Source: Anaspis maculata
Taxonomy: Eukaryota > Arthropoda > Insecta > Coleoptera > Scraptiidae
DNA length: 64,000 bases
Assembly: GCA_949128115.1 (NCBI GenBank)
Contig: OX421965.1
Coordinates: 11,439,420-11,503,419 of the forward strand
Direction of reading: 5' to 3'
Position numbers and translations under genes: made by a program. This document shows, in pieces, positions 54,972 to 64,000 of this stretch (position 1 is the first letter of the stretch; the number at the start of each line of letters is the position of its first letter). A model generated the notes under the pieces. The model was not told where the DNA came from. It was given only the letters and a program-made list of their open reading frames with translations, and made no database searches.

Positions 54972-55687
54972 AGTCTTGATAGGGACCTGATTCTAGGCAA
55001 AATAAAAATTTCAGTGATCGATAGAGCATGAAAAACCAGTAATAACAAAGCCAAAAATGCATATTAACGGGAGATATAGAGCCCCCATCAAAGTTGAAGG
55101 AAAGAACCGTTTCTCTTTAAATAACTTATAAACCATTACCAATTCTGCTCAAATCTTGTGTAGATAAACCTTAAATAGGTGTCCGTCTATCACCTTATGA
55201 AAATTCCATGGAAAGGCTTAGTGGGGTAGATTTCAGGGGGGCTGTCTCTTTTTACCCCCATATTTTCGACGCCATTGGATTTTGTTTTTTGATATTCTGA
55301 TTGAATTGAAAAAAAAAACTTTTGAGCTGAATTTTTCGTCAGATCGGTGGTCTCGGAGATATTTGAGTTTCAAATTTCAAAAAGACCGACTAGGTACACT
55401 AACACTCAATTTTAATCATATTTTATCCTGAATTGGTTACCTACTCGGTAACAGGACAAAAACAAACTGTAACAGATTTTCAAAATGTATTTCCTTTACC
55501 ATCCAAACACATTTGACATTTGACAACTATTTTTCTGCTAAGAATTCCAGTATTTACTTCAACTTTGGCGGGCCATATTTCTGTTAATATGCATTTTTAA
55601 TGAATGGTTTTTCGGTTTGTTTTCCATTGTTTTATCACACTTTATCGATGATTGAAATTTTTCAGGTTATTCCTGGTCCACCCTGTA
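54972..55687. mobile_element. 0.7-kb foldback MITE with mariner-like right end
   Basis: The right end inverse reads TACAGGGTGGACCAGGAATA, the left starts in a diverged equivalent (GGGACCTGATTCTAGGCAAA). Inner arms match better: AAATGCATATTAACGGGAGA near 55053 mirrors TTCTGTTAATATGCATTTTT near 55581. TA follows the right end. Left border approximate. Confidence 0.5.
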
Positions 55688-56930
55688 TAATATGCCATCA
55701 TAATATGAGTAGGTATATACCAATTTGCAGAAGAAAAGGAAGTCGAAAAATGAAAATGAGTGCAAAAATTTGGAGGTGTAAATCGAAAAGTGGTCAATCT
55801 AGTGTATTTACCCGGTTTTTTAGGTACCTTTAGAAATCATTTTGGTCTATGACCTCCCAGCTGCTACAAAATACCTGGGTCACTGTAAGAGAACCACCAA
55901 TACAATCATGATGTTCACTGTTACATAAGTATACCTAATATAAAACTGCGTCTCCATCGTCCAGTTTCTGACTCGGCGCACTTCCAGAACCCTCTCTCTG
56001 GCGCGCTAAATTCAAAAGTTGTGTCGACTGTCGAGCTGGAAGTGTGCCAAGTTGTAATGAATCATCAATAAATCAGCTACATCTCAATGTTTATTAACTG
56101 TTATTGGAGGTGTAGAGCTAGGTGTTCAATTATATCAAAATATGTTAATATAAATAGTTCAACTATACATAGAACTGGTGTTCAAATAGAGTTCATAGTT
56201 TATTATAATGACTGTTGAAACCCATATCTTTAGGTACCTGCTTTATACTTTATAATACTATACCTTTTTGAAAAATTGTGGAGTGTGTATTCGGACGTTC
56301 GCATGGTTGTATTTACTGCAACTATATAAGAGTTATAATACTAGCAGGTTGCAGCAAAAAATTTATTCATGAATTAGCTGAAGAAATTCATTCTGAATTC
56401 ATGGTAATTTTTTTGGTGCAACTGATGGTACGTAATGATAATAATATAAAATTCACTGTGATGTTTTCTGCTCGTCACCCTTGATTGATGTTAGCTCCTG
56501 TGTTGCATATAAAGATAATTATGAACTACAATAAAATAAGTCAATTTATTATTTGAAATGTTTAGCTATAAGTACGTGCTACCATGGTCCCTTAAATCGG
56601 AACGGGTTTTTATCGCATTGCCAGAATATCTGAGACATCACGGTGCGTTGACATGGCGTTTAGTAACAGTGGTGACAGCGCTAAATATTTGATTAAAAAG
56701 CACTGAATTCTTCGCAGTTATCCAGGGTTGCAGGAAAGTTCTAGTTTCTTCTACAGCAGTTTTTGATGTAGCAAACGGATGGTCTAAAGTTAATCGCACT
56801 GACTATTTATCGGCGGTTTGCGTCCTGTGTTACAGTTTAGGTGGCTGATGGTCGTTTACGTAAAGCCTGCGTTTCGTCCTACTCGCGTTTTAATCGGAAT
56901 TTGTTGTTTTGAAGCAGCTTCAAGTTTTAG
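55688..56930. other. Intergenic stretch, nothing assigned
   Basis: AT-rich with only short motif-less frames; no repeat partner seen in the window. Confidence 0.35.
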
Positions 56931-57240
56931 AATAGAATACAGAATAGAATACAATTTATTTCATTTTCCAAATATGTAGATTATATACAGGCAATAATTT
57001 CACAAAAAAACAAAGTTGAAATAAATTTACAAACAACCACAGAAAATTGATATATTTGTGCGTGGTTAAAATGATTAAAATTCACATTTAGAAATACATT
57101 ATAAACGACAATTTGAAACAGATTCAAAGGAACAGGCTGAAACCGACTTGCAATGACAAACTCTCTTTGAACCTATATTAGCACTTCATCAACTGCTGTA
57201 ATCCTTTCTTATGAGAGCGATGACAAATTCAAATTTATTG
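56931..57240 (-). repeat. Truncated LINE 3' tail
   Basis: On the minus strand the segment ends GAAATAAATTGTATTCTATT followed by repeated TATTC units. AATAAA plus a pentanucleotide tail is usual for CR1/Jockey-type LINE 3' ends. The upstream extent is uncertain because no ORF remains. Confidence 0.45.
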
Positions 57241-58180
57241 TACGCGCCAGCGCCACTGAGTAGAACCATGGCGATAAACGGGAAAAAAAACCGTTCCATT
57301 TTACGGGGCCATGTACTTACAAGTTATTTTTAGTAGATCTTAGCGGATCATGCCAATTATTAAAGTGTCAGTAGTACAGGGTGCAGCGGAAATTCTAAAG
57401 TGATTTGACTTGTGACATTTTGTACCTGTACTTGAAAAAAGACGGGATTTCTGCATGCCCTCTATATGAACATACAAAGTACGCGGTTCAAGAGTCCAAT
57501 CAAATTATAAATAGTAGATACATAATTACGAGTATAGTTATAAATAGTTATAGTTATAAATATACAGGATAGCCCAGTGGAAAGTTTCGTCCATTTTGTG
57601 GTTCAATGAGTATTTTTTCTGAGAAATACCGAAAGAGTTCGATTTCATTTTCGAGGGTAGCGCCCCAGTACTTTAATTTGCTATCTTATCTCCATCACAG
57701 GCGGAGTGGCAACCTTCTTGAAAATTTTCAATGGCAATCATTGGGCTTGAATGGGGTACTTGCCTTTTTTTTATTGGCTCAATCGATAGTATATATTATA
57801 GTATATGGTCAACAAGTCAATAGCCCTTCACGTGCGAGAGTCGCAATAGCGCATTTTTTTTAGTGCAGATCTGCCATTGATGGAAAATTAGAAATGAAGT
57901 CCAATTTGAATCGAAACCTCACTGAAGTTGCGCCCTACTGTTGACAACCCTTGAAAAAGAAATCGAAAAAAATCTTTTTAACCAATGGTTAAATTTTCCG
58001 GAAATTTTCAGAAAACACTTGTTATCACTTTTGTTGATAGTTTGAAGTATTTTCTTTGGTATTTTCAGTCAAATCTTTCTCATTAGCGATGGCAAGTACT
58101 GCTTACCCCATTACATAGTTCTGAAGATGTGATGATTCGTTTCGAAATGGTGTTGCTCAAGGATCGAGGTAAGTTTTTTC
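57241..58180. other. Intergenic stretch
   Basis: Contains isolated ACAGGGTG (57376) and ATACAGGATAGCCCAGTGG (57562) words like mariner-type termini, which may be degraded element ends. No gene recognised. Confidence 0.35.
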
Positions 58181-58183
58181 TAA

Positions 58184-58373
58184 GGGTCGGTTCAGATCAG
58201 CTTATTTAGCCGCAAGTTTTATTTTAGCCATGAGCGCTGCATCGCTTATTGGCTGTTCTGAAGAGGCTGGTTCATAAGAGCTAATGGGCGTCGCTGCGCT
58301 TGCGACTAAAATTAAAACTTGCGGCTAAATAAGCTGACTGAACGCACCTTAAATAAGTTGACTGAACCCACCC
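58184..58373. mobile_element. Harbinger-like MITE, copy 1 (composite), TSD TAA
   Basis: Ends GGGTCGGTTCAG and, inverted, GGGTGGGTTCAG; TAA on each side (58181-58183, 58374-58376). The body is a palindrome in which CAGCTTATTTAGCCGCAAGT mirrors ACTTGCGGCTAAATAAGCTG. An extra terminus copy (GCACCTTAAATAAG..., 58346-58373) suggests insertion at or duplication of its own end. Confidence 0.7.
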
Positions 58374-58376
58374 TAA

Positions 58377-58542
58377 AGGTGCGTTTAGTCAGCTTATTTA
58401 GTCGCAAGTTTTAATTTTAGCCGTAAGCGCTGCATCGCTTATTGGCTGTTCTGAGGAGGCTGGTTCATAAGAGCCAATGGGCGTCGCTGCGCTTGCGACT
58501 GAAATTAAAACTTGCGGCTAAATAAGCTGACTGAACGCACCT
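58377..58542. mobile_element. Harbinger-like MITE, copy 2, TSD TAA
   Basis: AGGTGCGTTTAGTCAGCTTA at the left mirrors TAAGCTGACTGAACGCACCT at the right. TAA at 58374-58376 and 58543-58545. It shares its left TAA with copy 1, i.e. the two MITEs are back to back. About 90% alike over the body (e.g. both have CGCTGCATCGCTTATTGGCT). Confidence 0.75.
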
Positions 58543-59223
58543 TAAGATTTCAACAGTCTAGTTTATAGAATTTGCTACCCGTTCCAGGAGGCTGGCTCGT
58601 ATTTGGCGAAGAGACTGGGCCCATGTCCTTTTCGCAAGCACATTACATGCATTATTGTTGTTTTAGGTACCTACCGATATACCTGCTTACCTACACTGCT
58701 CACGCGAATCTTTCGATATCAGCTAAAAACTTTCCGTTGGGTTACCATCTACCTACGATTGTTTGTCCAAGAAAATGAATGTTGTACGAATATCATTGTA
58801 TATTATTTGAAATTATACAGCAGCTATACATTGCCAGGTACTATAATAACTATACGTATTGTTACCATGCATGCACCAACATAAACTACAAGATGTTATA
58901 TATGTAAAGCCAAAACCACAGGTTTTAATTATTGTAACAGCACATAATATGATACAATAATCTCGTTCTGCTGATTCTATTAAATGTTACGTGTACTGGA
59001 AAGAGTATGAGAACTAATTAAGCCAAAGATGGCCTCTGTATAGTTGACTTGAAAATACAGAATGGATTTTTGTACATTTTGGATTTCAATTTATTGTACC
59101 TGCTACTTACACATGTTATGTAATCAATATTATTTTTATTATTGCTTTTCTTGCCATGCCTGATGTCGTGATGTCCATCAGTATACTCAAGCTTTTTAGC
59201 GCATTTCTCCAGAAAATCCGATA
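58543..59223. other. Intergenic stretch, nothing assigned
   Basis: No motif or repeat recognised; short frames only. Confidence 0.35.
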
Positions 59224-62200
59224 TAGTCCGGTGGTTAAGCGTTCCAACTATGCATTTTGAGCTTATGCAATGCGCTTTTGGGGTTCGATTGGGGGTCCCT
59301 CAACCTTAATTTTAAGAGTTAGAGACATCGGGGCACTCGATGCGGAGGGGGTCTGGGGGGCCCTTGAAAGTTGAAGGTGCGAGGCTTCCCACCAAATCAC
59401 CATACCACCACGTAATTCCTACTGGGAGGCCATCAAACGACTCTAACCTGTACATTGACTACATTTGTTACCATGTCCAAATAGTTCTTCACACTGAAAA
59501 AAATCAATCCTTATGACAGATCGGAAAAAACAGTTTTTCTCAATTCTTCATCCCCACAATAACGAATAAACTGCCAAGTGTGGTGTCATTTTGGAGTGAA
59601 CGGTATCCTCTGATTTCATTCACCGGGTCAAAATGTTTGTGAGACCACCGTGCAAAGAATGGCACGCCAAGAAGTGAGCATTTTCAAGCACCTCATTTAA
59701 CAGTAGTTTCTTGGCTGTTACCAATCGAGATTATTGATAATTTTGTTATGGATCAATAACTTGAACTCTTTTGTAACGGTAATGCATGTGCATGAAACTC
59801 GACACAAGCGTGAAGGCCTGGAAAAAAATTTTTCTCCAGCGGTCGATTTTTTTTTCACGCCTACTGAGCGTCAGTTCGCTGGGCTCAAGTAGGGAGCGTT
59901 TGGATAGCTTTGGAAGCAAAATTTTCATATCTTTCTGAAAAGTTGAGCAGTTTAATTCTGGAAATTGATTTATGAATCATCAATGATTGTTTTGCCGGTC
60001 AGTGCCCACATGGGGGTTAACTGCAGATGTGATGACTAACGGCGCGCGGCGGTGGGAATTCAACGTCCAAGATCTTATTCTCTGCCACTCTGACAGTTAT
60101 TTTCACGGTTCTTTTTATGAAATTATTTCTTTTCCAAACATAAGAAAACTAACACGTACAAAATGATAATAAGAAAAGAAAACACTTTAAAAGTTGAATG
60201 CCCTCCATCGTGAGCCATGATCCCTGCAGTTAATCCCCTTGGGGGTACCTAGTGACTGTCAAAATAATCTTTGATAACCCAAGCAACAAATTAGGGCCAA
60301 ATTAGGTTAAAATCTACCTCACTATTGGTCAGCGACCAATTTTCAATAGGTCGGATTTACGTTTAATCGACGTCGAATTCAGGTAAGTGGGGAAAAATAA
60401 GTGGGTAATTTAAACGTCGAAAATTGGGCACATAGGTCGATTTGACTTATAGGTCAAATACCCTGTTAGTCAGCTGAACCTAAAATAAGTTACATTCTTG
60501 GTAATAATAACTAATTTAAGACCTATTTTTACTAATTTGTGACCTGTGTCTTACAAGACTTGAATAGGTAATATTATCCACTATGGTATTATTTTGGGTT
60601 TTTCTGACTTATATTTGGTCATACGACTTTAAAAGACATTAGTGCACAATATTGTTGTTGGTGTTACCATAGTGACTGAGTTTCATGGCGGACCTCCGTC
60701 CTTCATAGCAAAATATAGGTACCTACCTACCTATAGCACGAAACATTTTGCGGACTTAGAGAATCCTCCCTGGTCATAATATTCACACGAAGGAAATATT
60801 TTTGACAAATGTGCCTCTTGCACCTCCAAATAATGCAATGCGCCTTGGAAAAATCGATTTATTGCAGAACTTGCGGAAATAATAACTTGAATTTTTTTTG
60901 GTCAATCACAGTTTAGAGCACTAAAATGTTGATATTAAGCTCTTAAATTGAACAGTGTTTTTCAATTACACTTTTTTTGCCTGGTGCCTGGCAAAAAAAC
61001 AAGTAATTAAGGGAATACAAAAGTTACAGAACAGCTTTTATCGTAATGGCGGACGTGGAACCTGCTGGAGTAAGATGGCGTGTCTGGTGATATTTCGAGA
61101 TTTGACTTTCAGGGCAAATTTACTATTGTTTTTTACTTATAGGGAAAATTTCCCTTCGAACAGGGCAAAATTACTTGAAATTCGAACTTTGAAGTCAAAA
61201 TTGACCTAATTAGGTAAATTTTACCTCATAGTCTACTCATGGTTTTTTGTTGTTATCGACTTCAGAGTCAACTTTCCCTAAATTACCGATTTGGACCAAA
61301 TTTCAACTATGAAGACTACAATTTTAAATTACGCGCTCAATAAATCGGAGTCGGAGAGCGATGCTGGTATGTCGATGTCCGCCATTTCTGACAAAAGCGG
61401 AGTTCGATTTTGAGCCTCGCCGGTGACACTTTTTTTTAATAGGCGATAGTAACCTGCGGTGTGCCTATACAGCTTAAACTTCTTACTTGGAGGACATTTT
61501 CTGCTTTGTACTATTTCACAGCACAGCACAGCAGGTACTGGTAACACTGACAAGAGATGATCTGCATGAAAAAACCCAAACAACAAAGAGCCAGCTCATT
61601 TTCTGACCTCAAAAGCCACATAAGACGGATTTCCTTTAAAAGTTCACTATAATGGTACTTTCGCCCTCCTTTTGACCAGTGTTCCTTAATAAGTCAATTT
61701 TTATAGTAATTCTGACTTCAAAGGCAAATGTTCAAATTGAATAGGTCCGCTTTTTTACTAAAATAACCCTTGTTATTCACCATGACCTGTAAGGCATTGT
61801 GTAAAGTTGAAAATTACCAAATTTGGACTAGTATAAAGAGGTTATTGATAACCAGACTTTGAAGTTGAAATTAGGGTAATTTCGAAGTAATTGCGACTAC
61901 CGTTGATAGCTTAAATCAACCTCAGAGGTAAAATGGACTTTAACGGCGAAAGTCAAGCGAAAATGAACTAATTTTTGCCCTAGATAATGCCTTATGAATT
62001 TTAAAGAATTTGAAGGCATTTTTTAGGTGGAATCTAGGTAATTTTCAACTTCCAAAAACTTTTTGAAGTCGATGGTAAATTTAGGGTTTTCGCAAGGTTA
62101 AATCTTGGTAATTTTTGATTAAAATAATGACTTTGTGGAGCATTCGTCATAGAAGGAAAATTTTATGTCAAATTCATGCATATTTCGCCTTCTTTAAGTC

Positions 62201-63009
62201 AATTTGACTTTAGCTTGGTAATTTGGCCCTAAATTGCTGCTTGGGAATTCTCAAATCAGTTTCCAGAATTAAGCTACTCAGCTGCATAGACAGATATGAA
62301 AATTTTGCCTCTAAACCTATCCAAACGCTGCCTGCCAGAGCCCAACAAACTAACGCTCAGTAGGCGTGAAATAAATTCGACCGCTGGAGAAAAAATTTTT
62401 TTCCAGGCCTCCACGCTCGTGTCGAGTTTCATTCACATGCATTACGTTACAAAAGAGTTCAAGTTTTTGATCCATGACAAAATTATCAATCACATCGATT
62501 GGTATCAGCCAAGAAACTACTGTTAAATTGAGGTGCTCAAAAATGCTCACTTCTTGGCGTGCCATTCTTTGCACGGTGGTCTCACAAACATTTGGACTCG
62601 GTGAATGAAATCAGAGGATGCCGTTTACTCTAAAATGACACCAAACTTGGCAGTTAATTCGTTGTGGGGATGAAGAATTGAGAAAAACTATTTTTTGGGA
62701 TCTGTCATAAGAATTAATTTTTTTCAGTGTGAAGAACTGTGGGGACATGGTAACAAAAATGTTGTCAATGTGTAGGTTAGAGTCGTTTGATGACATCCAA
62801 GTAGGAATTACGTGGTGGTATGGTGATTTGGTGGGAAGCCTCGCACCTTCAACTTTCAAGGGCCCCCCAGACCCCCTCCGCATCGAGTGCACCGATGTCT
62901 CCAACTCTTGAAATTAAGGTATGGGGATCCCCAATCGAGCCCCAAAAGCGCATTGCTCAAGCTCAAAATGCATAGTTCGAGCTTTTTTTGGCGCTTAACC
63001 ACCGTACAA
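59224..63009. mobile_element. Large foldback element with a nested 2.0-kb element
   Basis: The left end TAGTCCGGTGGTTAAGCG mirrors the right end CGCTTAACCACCGTACAA; the arms about 59224-59990 and 62250-63009 are inverted copies (GGAGGGGGTCTGGGGGGCCC near 59344 mirrors GGGCCCCCCAGACCCCCTCC near 62860). The left terminus is that of the TAGTCC family, the right has diverged. Flanking triplets ATA and TAT do not match exactly. Between the arms lies the element at 60278-62245. Confidence 0.72.
60278..62245. mobile_element. 2.0-kb element with CCCAAGCARCAA termini
   Basis: Starts CCCAAGCAACAAATTAGGGC and ends with the inverse of CCCAAGCAGCAATTTAGGGC, followed inward by CAAATTA in both. The interior is full of short forward and inverted words of the type AGGTCAAATT, AGGTAAATTT and TTTTACCT (for example at 60330-60560, 61190-61260, 61740-62220). 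No long frame, no transposase. The insertion is near the centre of the outer palindrome; no clear duplication. Confidence 0.7.
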
Positions 63010-63216
63010 TATTAGGTAGGTACCGGCGCTTTGGTGTGTCGTCGCGGTCTCTTCGCTTGTCATCAAAATCCTCCGGTTGTGTCGGAATTCGTGATTTTTG
63101 TTTTTATTTTTCATTCAAAAAACCGGTTGAAGGTGACCTTTTCTAGTTAAGACATTTAAGCGCTTTCCTTTTACATCTCAGCAAAGATTCTGACCTAACT
63201 TACATAGGTAAGAATC

Positions 63217-63280
<64 letters not shown>

Positions 63281-64000
63281 GGTTTTATTGTCTTTAGGAA
63301 AAAATATTTCCTCTACAACGAGCTTATCCGTACAATAATAAATATAAAACATTCCAAAAAGAGACAGCATACTGCTAAATTCGATACATGTCAGATCACA
63401 AAAAAAAAATCTGTTGCGGGGCGACACAAAACTTTCCCGGCGGTATTCAGGGACGTCAGTAATGAGTTTGATTTAGGCGTCCCTTCGGGGAAGTTGGATT
63501 TAATTGAAAAGTTGATTGAAAAAGTTCTAGTAAGTTGTGCGTTATGCGATCATTCTGCATCCATTGTTGGGCCTACAAAATAAGTGACAGGTTCTTAGGT
63601 TTCCATAGTGATAAAATACTTCGAAAGGTAGAACTAGGAAGACAATTGTTGCGAATTTGGAGAATGCAATGCTGTATCCAGACAAGCCCAGACGCAATAT
63701 GTCCCTTGAGGACTCCCGATCGAAATCATCTATCCAAAAACTAATCAGGTCATTCCAGGCTGACCTTATGTTTTCGTACCTGATTTCGATTTGATTGGAG
63801 CTACAGGTAGTTAACTGTTGTGATATCTCAAGAATGCAATGCTAGTTCCACACAAAGGGGTTTACGCAGCCCCAAACAACACCTGAAGACACAATTAATC
63901 GGGGCGCACTGTTGCCTTCAATGATGCAACCTAAATTATTGTTTGAAAAATAGCCGGTGAAAATCAGTCGCGGATTGAAAACCTGGGGCAGAGTTCTAAC
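63010..64000. other. Intergenic end of window with a LINE 3' tail (minus, about 63219-63460)
   Basis: A (TTA)n run at 63217-63280 is, on the minus strand, a triplet tail following ACAATAAAACC. The upstream frame reads KLVVEEIFFPKDNKTLI, similar in style to C-termini or tails of CR1-like LINEs. The remainder to 64000 shows nothing I can assign. Confidence 0.45.

Noticed and set aside
63200..63427. Minus-strand frame with a poly-isoleucine run
   Set aside because: The run is a TTA microsatellite forming a LINE tail.

Overview
The window is eukaryotic nuclear DNA, almost certainly from an insect. It holds spliced exons with GT/AG borders of an arthropod-type GABA-gated ion channel subunit, one small gene nested in an intron, and a very high load of transposable elements. 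It is AT-rich apart from one GC-rich insertion at 19.46-22.38 kb. The order cannot be fixed from this sequence; frequent TACCTA/TAGGTA words recall Hemiptera or Lepidoptera but do not prove either.

Backbone: the 3' part of a GABA receptor alpha-like (GRD/CG8916 clade) subunit runs on the + strand through six coding exons: 4821-4903, 38078-38227, 39916-40068, 43876-44009, 47409-47552 and 53568-53972. Reading phases agree at every junction. The exons carry the Cys-loop, the end of the ligand-binding domain, TM1 to TM4 and the stop. The 5' exons lie to the left of the window. The first intron is 33 kb and consists largely of transposons; the last intron contains a complete leucine-rich-repeat secreted-protein gene on the - strand (50688-51575).

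Transposons: 1-4.6 kb holds a frameshifted APE-type LINE interrupted by a foldback element, plus a nearly perfect 279-bp hairpin. 5.9-12.3 kb holds MITEs, including a hAT-like one with an intact 8-bp duplication. 12.57-33.15 kb is an almost unbroken chain of nested elements: a TTAA-flanked YqaJ-remnant element, two copies of a foldback element X, a GC-rich 2.9-kb insertion, 2-3.5-kb palindromes ending in TAGTCC, and a non-autonomous Helitron filled with a minisatellite. A second copy of the TTAA element (40565-43626) lacks three of these insertions and so supplies empty sites proving their exact borders. The 54-64 kb intergenic end has more palindromes, Harbinger-like MITEs and LINE tails.

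Most notable: (1) a family of large palindromic elements with TAGTCC termini and 3-bp target duplications (AAG, TAT, TCT, TAT), which I cannot assign to a known superfamily; (2) a roughly 1.4-kb minisatellite inside the Helitron that is essentially a continuous, 5-bp-phased run of inverted GAA/TTC units, the layout of heat-shock elements; (3) an aspartate at the -1' pore position of the receptor, where anion channels have alanine. No rRNA, tRNA or CRISPR array was seen.
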